From positions 769,791 to 833,790 of the forward strand of contig JAMWFC010000073.1 in the NCBI GenBank assembly GCA_027475525.1: a stretch of 64,000 nt of DNA, in the 5' to 3' direction. The notes below the pieces were generated by a model that saw only the letters and a program-made list of their open reading frames with translations, was not told the origin of the DNA and ran no database searches. The DNA is from Macrolepiota albuminosa (Eukaryota; Basidiomycota; Agaricomycetes; Agaricales; Agaricaceae). Below are positions 55,490-64,000 of the stretch, in pieces. Position numbers and translations under genes: made by a program. The first letter of the stretch is position 1, and each line of letters begins with the position of its first letter.

Positions 55490-57459
55490 ATGTCCAACGC
55501 CGTACTCTCTGCAGAATCGCAGTCCGGGGATACTGAAACCAAGGGCTCAATTGAAAACCAAGAGTTGGATGCATTGCCAAGCGCCAGAAAAAATATCCTT
55601 CTCATGTTCTTATGTTTGGCACAATTCCTCGACACATTCGCGAACTCTTCTCTCTTTGCCGCAATTCCCCCGATATCCGTGCAACTTGGCATTTCAAACA
55701 GCGATTCCGTCTGGCTCATTAGCGGCTACCAACTCACTTTCGCTTCACTTCTGCTCAGTGTGAGGTTAAGGTTCTTTACCGCATCCATTTTTTCGACTTA
55801 ATAAATCATATAGAGCGGGCGGTTGAGCGATTTGTACAACCCCAGTAAATATCCATTTTCATGGCCGATTGAGGAGCCTTAATGTCTCCCACAGAGTATG
55901 TCTTTTTAGCGGGAGCTGCAGCGATCGCAGTATTTTCCTTGGCCGCAGGATTCATGCGAACACAGGTCCCCCTAATCATCCTGCGAGCTTTGATGGGTGT
56001 TGGTAAGTGTCCCTCGCGACAAATAGCCTTTGGAATTAAGTCTTCAAAGGCGCTGCTTTGACTGTACCCTCCGCCCTCTACCTCATCATTCATCTATTCC
56101 CGATTCCAGCCCAGCAATCTAAAGCTGTTGCTCTGTTCGCAGCTAGCGCAGCTCTTGGTAACGGTATGTAAATTGTGATCGTATAAATAGACAAACGTGA
56201 GGTAACTAACCATGTCGCCGAAGTCATCGGACTTATCATCGGTGCTTTGATCGTGAGCTTCGCGTCATGGCCATGGGTTTTCTATACTTTTGCCATCATT
56301 GGGGCGGTTCTGTTCATTGTTGTGGCTATCCTGTCACCTTCTCCCCGGCGCGCCTCGGTCCCTGGCAAGGAGCGGCGTTTCAGACGTCTTGATCTCTTCG
56401 GTGTCTTTTTAATGACATGTGAGGTTCTTTTTCCAAAGTTTTCTGATGCCAATGAATGACCACGCATTCTTCTCAAGCTGGCCTCGTTCTTTTCATATTT
56501 GGTGTGACAACTGGATCGGCAACTGGCTGGAACTCCGCGCGATGCCTGGTTCCACTCATCATCTCAGTATTCCTCATTTCCGGGTTCTTTGTCTGGGAGG
56601 CACGACTTCCTGAAGACATGGCTGCGATGTGCGTATCTTTTGCTGCGGAATACATCCATGGTGCTCATGTGCTAGTGTAGTCCTCCAAGCTTGTGGCGAG
56701 TGAGGAACTTTGCAGTCCTTGCTGCATCTGCGACTTTACCTTTCATGTGGTGGGGTGCCGTCCAGCTTTTGTTTTCGTGGATTTGGCAAAACGTTTACGG
56801 GTGGACACCAATCATTGCTGCGCTCCACTTGTGAGTCATTTGCTACATCCTGGACATTCTTTTGCCTTATTTATATTCAGCCTTCCCCTAGGGCTGCTAG
56901 GTTTTCCGATGAACCTTTTGTCCAGCCTCCTCCAACAGAAATTTCCGCTTAAATGGGTAATCTTCTTCGGACAATTTGTTGCTATAGCCGGAACACTACT
57001 TCTGCCTTTCGGAGATTCACCTCAGCACTATTGGCGTTTCGTCTTTCCTGGGTTCTGCCTCGGTACTTCTGGTATTACAATCGCTTTTACCACAGTCAAG
57101 TACGGTTTCCATTTTTCATTCTGTCCTTGACCAAATATTTATACTCCCTTAGCATTGCTATCTTTGCTGCTACTCCACCTGAGAAAGCAGGCGTTGTAGG
57201 TTCTATATTTAACTGTTTTCTGCAGCTGGGATGTGCGGCTGGAACCGCTATCATTACTTCCATCCAGACAAGTGTTGATGCAAGTCACGGTGGGCCTACA
57301 GTTTGGGCTGGGCGTGCAGCCGGTCTGTGGTTCCTCTTCGGATTACTTGCCATTGAGACCTTGTGTATCATGGTATTTATGCATAATACGATGTCCCCAA
57401 CAAGCCACGAGATACAGGAGAAGGATAAAGCAAAGGACACACCTAACGTAGAATATTAG
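55490..57459 (+). CDS. MFS transporter (drug/proton antiporter type), 514 aa, 9 exons, intact
   Basis: Exons 55490-55759, 55814-55844, 55895-56002, 56050-56163, 56224-56418, 56478-56628, 56681-56830, 56881-57099 and 57153-57459 join in phase to 1545 nt ending TAG. Eight introns of 47-60 nt have GT-AG ends. The cytosolic N-terminus (about 38 residues) precedes the first membrane helix (LLMFLCLAQFLDTF). The loop GRLSDLYNPK fits MFS motif A. The following region (LRALMGVGAALTVPSA) fits the gated-helix area. Further helices include LIIGALIVSFASWPWVFY, FPGFCLGTSGITIAF and LWFLFGLLAIETLCIMVF, giving 12-14 in all. It likely exports small molecules using the proton gradient; the substrate is unknown. 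ATG 55490 was chosen because the short upstream extension of the frame has no ATG. Confidence 0.92.
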
Positions 57460-59883
57460 TTCTCATGCTGTTACCACTCTGTTTACTTTGACATTGATTT
57501 TAATTAAATTTTGATTTTGATGTCGTCAGTATTCCAACATATTCCAATTGCTGCATATCAGCAAACAATGTCTTTCTCAATTTTGAAGATATGATGACCC
57601 TGGAAAAACTGGTAATTATCATTTTTATGCCTGTTGTTTACTGTTCCTTGTTGACAAGCTTACAATATAGCCCTTAAGGCTTAGCTATGGTGTATGTTAG
57701 AGGAGTTATCACCCTACTCCTGCCCAATGTCTACATTGATTTAAACACAGAGAGAAATAAATTACAAAGATAGTGAGGCCCAGGGTCTTGTTATGTAACC
57801 AGAGTTAGTCAGAAGATTCAAGGAAATTAATCAAGATGGATTTTTTTGCCCGATGTTCTTGTAATCATTGGTCACAGCCAGAACAATCTTGCATGCATCA
57901 TGCAGTAGCTAAATCAGACCAAATTATCAGATTAGACTAGTTATTTAGTGAAATACAAGATGTTGTCATTATACAACTGAGTACTCTTGATATAGCATGT
58001 CACAGACAAATTGATCCAAGCTCTAGATAGATATTGGAGTAGAATACCTGTTACAGTTCTGCAAGATCAAATTTGATTAATGCTCATGAACCTGCCTTTT
58101 CTTGGAGTTAGACTAGTGTCAGAAGCCACAATGTTGGACACCAACAAACACTATAAGCATCTGAAGCTTTAATCACAGGCATAAGGCCAATATATAAATT
58201 CATTTATACTTGATATTATCCTTGATATCAGTATTTACATATATATACTTACAGTTGACATAAACTACCTTCAGTCAAGGACACAGCAACTGAGGGCAAG
58301 GAAATATATATACAAACACTATACTTACCATGAACACTATCTAGATCAATGTAATTGCTCATGTTCTAGATAGATTCAATGCTATTCTATGTATCAACCT
58401 CTAACAGGTTATGGGATGGTGCTGCTTTGCATTGATACAATGTTGCCACAGAACTCAGAAATGTAATAACACCAGGAGTTATAAACATTTGTTAAAAGCT
58501 GAAAACTGTAAGCCTTCTAGTAAAACAAGTTCCAGCAACAACATTTTCTAGTACACCAAAAGAAATACAGAATAGATTATAACAAGGACCAACACATGGT
58601 AAAAACTCAACAATAGTCCAACTACTGCTATGAGGAGGGAGACATAGACTGAGAAATACAAAGGGGGAGGATTAGACTGACATCAAAAAATAAGATCTAA
58701 TTTAATAATAATCAGATTAGAATGCTAGAAGGAAAAAAGAAAAACATGAATTTAAGAAATATAAAGGGAGGATGAATAGAAGCATATAAAAAGAGGAATG
58801 AATAGAAGAATATAACAAAATAGATGAATAGAAGAGTGTAAAGGAAGAGAAAGATAAATAGAAAAAAAAAGATGAATGAAAAAGTATAAATAAGGGATAG
58901 AAATAAATGAAAAAAGCCAAACTAAGAATAGAAAAGATAAATGACAGCATAAGAGACTGAATAGTGGCACTGAGACAGGTATTCAAAAATGGAAAGTAAA
59001 ATAACAATTATGTTAGATATGCTAGAAGATCTGAAACAATCTACATTGATACAACAGGCAAGTCATCATCATTGTCAGACAATTCAACAAGTTTTTTTAG
59101 AGCAAAATTGTCATTCAAAGTTAGACTGGCAGCCTTCACCACAGTTCTGACACATAGTTGTTTAGAGCTTGACTGGCTTGCAAATAAAGCCTTCTTCATC
59201 ATGGTACAAGAGTGTCTTGAGAGTGCAAAACATATGAGAAATTGCACACAAATGTGAATAAATTGTAAATCATATACACAATATGACTGCTTGATGACAA
59301 GGTTGCATCTTCAGCAGTTAATGCAGCCATAGCCTGGCTATATAACAGCAGTCAAGCAAAGAAACAAGGAGAATGGAGATACAAATATGATGGGAGTATC
59401 AATAGACAGAATAAACACAGTCCTCTTTTCCTTGGACAATAACATGGTAGAAACACTAATGGAACTAACACCAAGGCATCAAGTGAAAGGATAGTCACAA
59501 ACACAAACACAACAATTAATACACAACCCAACATGCAAGGCAGAAACCTTTTGTTTAGACAGTGACTCTCCATCAATAGACCTAGAGAACATTAGCAGTA
59601 CAGATTACAACACAAAACAAGTGCTCATCAAGCAGATGAATTGGCCATTTCAGATCCAGAAGCTGTTGCCACAGAAACACCACTGAATATGCTATGACAA
59701 GCAAATAAGCAAGACAAGCCACAACTGAAAGAGTTATACATATGCTTGCAACTTATTCATACTCCTGCACCAAGGGTAACAAGTTAAAAAAAGTCAAAGA
59801 CCACAACATGGAACACACATGGTTTTGAGTTGGTCAACAACTGTCTGAACCTTAGTCTCTTCAGATTTTGACTTGCAAGGTGG
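57460..59883. other. CpG-poor, AT-rich decayed repeat DNA
   Basis: No credible gene. Purine-rich runs of the form aa-gatgaatagaa recur at about 58740-58930 as a degenerate simple repeat. A short plus-strand frame at 59072-59257 has no recognisable features. CpG is almost absent. Confidence 0.5.
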
Positions 59884-59975
59884 CTGTAAGGGTGACCTTT
59901 GGAGGCTGTGGCTCAGTCACACAGCTGGCAAAAGGGGATCCAAAGAGAACAAGTCTAAGATTCTCCAGAGCCAGG
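59884..59975. repeat. Dispersed repeat copy 2 (LTR-family fragment)
   Basis: Related to 38315-38465: gtaagggtgacctttggagg, ggctgtggctcagtcacaca, gatccaaagagaacaagtct. Compared with copy 1, gcgacc has become gtgacc, a CpG loss. Both copies are followed at some distance by an A/G-rich run and a ctctga-ag phrase. Confidence 0.7.
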
Positions 59976-61159
59976 AGTCCAAAAATTGAGCTGACAAAGA
60001 CAATGCCTCATGACCTGTCATGAGCATGTGACCTGGGACATATCAGCTTTGCAGAAAGTAATGAGAAATAAGAAAATGAGAAGCAAAGAAGAGAAAGAAG
60101 AGTTCTCTGATAGCGGCATGAGTTTGTATGTGACACAGAATACAGAAAAAAAAAGAGAAAGGAGAGGAAGGGAGGGGAGATTATCAAAGAACAGAAAGAG
60201 AGCAAATTTTGAGGACATGGTGATAATAGCTGATATAAATAGCCAGTAAAGGTAGCTGAAAGGGAGCAAATTTTGAGGATATATCCAGTAGAAATAGCTA
60301 GATGGGAAAGGCATGGCAATGGCTGAAGTCACTTGAAAGGCATAAATTTTGAGGACAAAATATGTGCCAAAGCAGATAGTAAAACCTTGGTCTACTAGAG
60401 TAGACCTTGAAATCAATAGAGATGGGCTGCTGCAGTGCATGGCAATATCAAGGTCTATAGTAGAGTTTTGTCAATAATTGTCCATAAGATTAAATAGTCA
60501 AAAAGAGACCAATAGTACAATTACTGAAGCAGAGAGAGAAATTCTGGCTACTGTTTACATGAAGCTTGAGATCAAATTTAAATGAGTTGAGCTTTTGAGT
60601 GAGTTTGAAGGGAGGGGTTTCTCAATGATTGAGGAAGTTGATTATATATATTAGTGTCTATAAACATAAATCCAAGAATTGGATGACATGATATGTACTG
60701 ATAAGTAGACAAATAAAATATAGAGACTTAACTTCAAAGCCTTCAATTTTCATTGTTGTCTCTGTAGGCATAAAAGATATTAACATTAATACAACTTCTA
60801 TACAAAAACAGATATACTGGCTCAAAAAACTGCCCCATGTTTGGCCTTTTTGAAAAGATTCATATGGTGTGCAACAATTACTTAAGCAAAAAATCATAGA
60901 AAGTCACATGACATACAACTGCATTTGGGCTTTATAATGATATATGGACCATGTGATTTGAACAAGAACTTGCTAATTAATAAATCAAACAAAATATTCA
61001 ATTGACTACTTTAATTTTCATATTTTCTCAATACCTTTCAGCAGTAGAAGATGGAAACACCTTGTGGGAAGTATAAACAATGTCATGTGACCTTGTTTGT
61101 ACTAATTTGACATGTTGAACTTCAGTCAATCATCTTTTTGACACTCTACTACTATTATA
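59976..61159. other. Decayed DNA with short internal repeats
   Basis: The phrase gcaaattttgaggac/gat recurs (about 60207, 60266 and, as cataaattttgagg, 60340) next to ata-tagc and agta-a-tagct phrases, suggesting remnants of a tandem array. No gene is seen. Confidence 0.4.
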
Positions 61160-61850
61160 CAACTTGTTTTTGCTGCCAAATCACTCTTCTATTGCTTCTA
61201 TCCTCAATGAGAGGTATTTCCAGCATCAAATCCAAGCAAAAACTGGCCTGGGATAGGGCACTGTAGGGAGGATCATTAAAAAACTGGAGAGCAACAAACA
61301 GAATCATCCTGGAGGTTGTCCTTCCAAGCTTACAACTCATGACAATCAGTCTATCATTCATCAAATTACTACTGGGAAGCTGGATAATGCTGTTCAATTC
61401 TCAGACAATTAGAAATGCATTGAAGGAGACAGGTTTTTGCTTAGCAACAAAGAAGAAAGTTCTCATGCTCAAGTTTGCTCAAGATTATGAAAACTGGATA
61501 TTGAAGAATGAAAAAGGATTTTGTGAAGTGATAAGACAAAGATTAATTGAATTGAATCAGATGGGAAGGTATATGTGTGGAAAATCCCAGGAGAACCATT
61601 ATCTGACCACACCACTATATCAACTGTTAAGCATGGAGGAGGAAACAATTTAATGGTATGAGGCTGCATGAGTTGAAATAGAGTAGGAAAGCTTATAGAA
61701 GTTGAGGGAAAGATGGATGCTGCACAGTATTGTGAGATTTTGGATGGAGGAGTGGTGGAAAGCTTTGAGAAGTTGGAAATGGAAGAGAAAGGACAATATT
61801 TTCAGCAGGACAACAACTTAAAACACACCTCCAAACTAGAGTAGAGCATC
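61160..61850 (+). pseudogene. Tc1/mariner-type transposase relic
   Basis: In shifting frames one reads GRIIKKLESN with GCPSKLT and ITTGKLDNAV (paired helix-turn-helix region). An SQTIRNALKETG block and ENWILKNEK follow. Then come catalytic pieces: SDKTKIN (first Asp region; SDETKIN in relatives), VYVWKIPGEPLSDHTT, TVKHGGGNNLMV-stop-GCMS and YFQQDNNLKHTSKLE, which corresponds to the second Asp box. At least six stops and the loss of the 3' end make it inactive. Terminal inverted repeats were not found. Confidence 0.75.
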
Positions 61851-62918
61851 ACAACAGTACGTGTCATACATTGTATGGGAGCTTGCTTTGTGCCATACCA
61901 TACAGGTCCAGCAGAGTCTGCTACACTGTAGCAGAGCAGTTTCCACAATGCCATAGAATACAGAGCTACAAACATGTCATAATGTGCTGTATGACATGAT
62001 CTAGTGGATTAATAAAAGGTGGGCATACATATATGCATGCAGGCCTGGCAGATGCCAGCAGATACTAGCAGATGTCAACATGTGTCAGTGGCTGCCAGCA
62101 GATATTAGCCCATGAGTGAAAATCTCCTTGATTAGCAGATGTTATGGTATGAATAAACTCTCCTTAAAGTTTTCTACTTCTTTTCCCTCTCCTTTCCTTC
62201 CTACATCAACTCAAGGCTGCATATCTCTTCTTTTCTTCTTTTCCCATCTCCAACACCAGCATATATCCACAAAAGGGCTCTGCAAACCTATGCAAGCCTA
62301 TGCATACCACTAGCAGACATCTGTACAGGCCTATTCAGGCCTACAGGAGCTGGTTGGACCAAAAAAAAGTAACTTTTCATCTAGTTCTTTATGCTTATAG
62401 AGGAATTAAATCTCCAGCCTTGGAGAAGCCTCCAGCAATGGAACATACTGACAATTTAACTGTTGCACCACAGGTTTGTTACTAATAGATAGAATTGAAG
62501 GTCAGATAACACAATAAACAGCTGCTCCTCTATGTCTCTGCAGGTTTCTGCATAGATATTTAAAGATAGAAGGCAGGTGGACGGCATACCCCTCAAAAGA
62601 GTTTTTGTAGCTTGAAAGAGGTGTTGGCATTAGCTGGCCATTAGCTGGCATCTGTCAAAATCTGTCAGCAGCTATTAGGACCTGCTAACATCTATCAGCA
62701 TCTATCAGTATTCATCATACATCCATCAGCATGCATGGGCATCTGTTAGCAACCTCTGGCAATCCTCAGAAACCTCCAGCATTGCCCAGCATCTGCTGAC
62801 ATCAGGGTGGGAGAGGAGGAAAGGAGGTGTGTGAGCATCTACTGCATGGGATAGCATCTGGAGGAGTGTGGGGGGTGGCAGAAGAGTGATGGAGGTGAAA
62901 AGAAAGAGGAGAAGGGAA
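61851..62918. other. Degenerate ca-gca-g rich repeat region
   Basis: Phrases such as gccagcagata and atctatcagcatctatcagt recur at about 62050-62110 and 62635-62800, as a low-complexity, diverged array. A C/T-rich stretch lies at about 62170-62260. No gene is seen. Confidence 0.5.
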
Positions 62919-62934
62919 AAGGAGAGAAGTGTGG

Positions 62935-63240
62935 ATGTCTTCTGGCATGCCAGCAGATATAGCAGACGTCAGACATGTCTGCCACATGGAGTGGCAAAAG
63001 AGAGATAGGAATGGAGAAAAAGAAGAGGAGTGTGGGTGTCTGCTGGCATGCCAGCAGACAAAGCAGACGTTAGAACAAGGAGAAGGAGGGAAGCAGAATA
63101 CATATGGTAGATGGGGGTAGTGTATGAGATAGTGTGAGGAGTGGAAAGAATGACACTGAAAAAAAAAAGAGAAAAGAGCAGAAGGGGGTGCATGAGTGTC
63201 CACTGTCTGCTGGCATGCCAGCAGACAGTAGTGGACATCA
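62935..63240. repeat. Three spaced palindromes with a shared core in purine-rich DNA
   Basis: The core ctggcatgccag appears at about 62942-62953, 63043-63054 and 63210-63221, each extended into a longer inverted repeat. The second is perfect over 24 bp (63037-63060). The third spans 63198-63236 (gtccac ... gtggac) with a 3-base asymmetry. The spacers are A/G-rich. A second phrase, gcagacgt, follows the first two cores. Confidence 0.8.
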
Positions 63241-63460
63241 GTATATGAGTCAGCTAACATCAGCAGATAGTAGCGGACTTCTAAAGAAATTTTTCTGTGT
63301 AAAAATGACAAATAATTTAGTAGAGATGGTGCTGAATTAAAAGAGGAGAAACAAGTCTGATGGACCTGTGTCCCATCTCTGAGCATATAAATAGATCAAA
63401 TAAATTTACTAAAATGGTGTCTTTTGACCAATCTATGTGTATATCATAAGGTTGCAACTA

Positions 63461-63540
63461 GTCCTAGTGATTCAGTGGAATATTTGTCAATTGATATTCA
63501 ATATTGTGTACAGTGGTAGGTTCAACTCCCCCTAGTCCAC
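63461..63540 (+). repeat. tRNA-like SINE remnant, copy 1
   Basis: An A-box-like tagtgattcagtgg (63465-63478) and a B-box-like ggttcaactcc (63519-63529) are spaced as in a tRNA with an internal promoter. The B-box consensus GGTTCGAnTCC is matched except that CG has become CA. The 5' and 3' ends (ctagtcct / cctagtccac) do not fold into a normal acceptor stem, so it is not a tRNA gene. Confidence 0.5.
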
Positions 63541-63616
63541 TTTAATGACGTCTAATGGTATCTTTTTATACAAATGCATTTTTGCACTATATATACATTA
63601 TACTGACTTGTGGTAA

Positions 63617-63698
63617 GCACCTGTGATACAATAGAATATTGATAAATTAATATTTCATATCATGCACAAGAGGTGGGTTTGACTTCCTCTAGTGCACA
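63617..63698 (+). repeat. tRNA-like SINE remnant, copy 2
   Basis: Diverged copy of 63461-63540 about 155 bp downstream: gtgatacaatagaatattga ... ggtttgacttcc ... ctagtgcac. Here the B-box CG has become TG. Having the two alternative CpG decay products in two copies supports a common ancestor with GGTTCGA. Confidence 0.5.
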
Positions 63699-63774
63699 TT
63701 ATAGCAGCAGGCCACTGATGTCCACTAGCATCATTAATTTGATCCATTCAAAACTTCAGAGATTTTTGCATAGA

Positions 63775-63949
63775 GATAGGATAAACATATTTGTGCATGT
63801 ATTTTTTCCAGCACATGTGACAAGTTGATGATATACTGTGGCTGGCTACTTTTGTGCTGGTCTTTGTGAAAAAGATAGCCAGCTAGAGTGTATCATCACT
63901 CGTCATGTGCACTGCAATAAATACATGTACAAGCCTCTTCATCCTATCC
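63775..63949. mobile_element. Foldback MITE-like element (175 bp)
   Basis: Arms 63775-63852 and 63871-63949 are imperfect inverted repeats of about 78 bp. Left gataggataaac and gatgatatactgtggctggct pair with right agccagctagagtgtatcat and atcctatc. The loop is short (about 18 bp). No coding capacity. Confidence 0.7.
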
Positions 63950-64000
63950 TTCTTCAATAATTTTTAAAGTTTTGAACAGATCATATTAATGATATTAGCA

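Noticed and set aside
58717..59007. 96-residue minus-strand hydrophobic frame
   Set aside because: Generated by a degenerate aa-gatgaatag simple repeat; Phe/Leu/Ser composition only.
62802..63386. 194-residue minus-strand frame
   Set aside because: Ser/Phe/His-rich product of purine-rich simple sequence and palindromes.
63461..63540. Functional tRNA gene
   Set aside because: A and B boxes are present, but there is no acceptor stem pairing or plausible anticodon arm, and a diverged second copy lies nearby.
1..64000. A genetic code in which TGA is read as an amino acid
   Set aside because: The intact hydrolase ends with TGA and has no internal TGA, and the MFS gene has none. TAG stops also occur in the broken frames. 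Mutation explains the pattern.

Overview
The window looks like a repeat-rich piece of an Agaricomycete (Basidiomycota, mushroom-forming fungus) nuclear genome. Evidence: the two clean protein genes have 50-60 nt GT-AG introns. The hypothetical genes belong to families I know as multi-copy in Agaricomycetes. The retroelement set (chromodomain Ty3/Gypsy, Ty1/Copia, Ngaro/DIRS-type tyrosine-recombinase elements, a LINE, a Tc1 relic) is also typical. I see no rRNA, no ordinary tRNA gene and no CRISPR. Species cannot be named from sequence alone.

Layout. 1-11.6 kb: a cluster of lineage-specific genes. On the minus strand these are the N-terminal part of a Helitron-type helicase gene running off the window (1-1384), a 12-exon JmjC-like gene (6501-1940) and a basic hypothetical gene (9231-7030). 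A divergent hypothetical gene lies on the plus strand (about 10560-11623). 11.6-15.9 kb: AT-rich spacer, a broken Cys-rich gag-like repeat gene (13920-15336) and a minisatellite. 15.9-21.0 kb: a LINE with ORF1 and endonuclease/RT ORF2. 21.0-28.5 kb: a chromovirus on the minus strand with an unusual long third ORF between integrase/chromodomain and the 3' LTR. A 100-N gap (28506-28605) follows. 28.6-31.5 kb: a DIRS-like element with decayed RT and a full-length tyrosine-recombinase ORF. 31.8-39.05 and 44.63-46.9 kb: old, strongly CpG-depleted Gypsy and gag-like wreckage. It is split by a Copia element (39053-44632) with 385-bp LTRs and a 5-bp target duplication. 46.9-48.1 kb: an intact alpha/beta-hydrolase gene. 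48.4-49.0 kb: two foldback/TIR elements. 49.04-54.89 kb: a nearly intact Ngaro-type element with textbook A1-ORFs-B1-A2-B2 split direct repeats. 55.5-57.5 kb: an intact 9-exon MFS transporter gene. 57.5-64 kb: CpG-poor decayed DNA holding a Tc1/mariner relic, palindrome clusters, tRNA-like SINE remnants and a foldback element.

The unifying signal is mutational. Nearly every reading frame except the two host genes and the Ngaro gag/recombinase is broken by TGA (rarely TAG) codons placed where the frame continues on both sides. Several lost catalytic residues are also explained by C-to-T or G-to-A changes at CpG. This fits cytosine methylation followed by deamination, or a RIP-like process, acting on repeats. 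Elements range from CpG-free fossils (31.8-39 kb) to a near-intact Ngaro whose 603-bp repeats differ at four positions.
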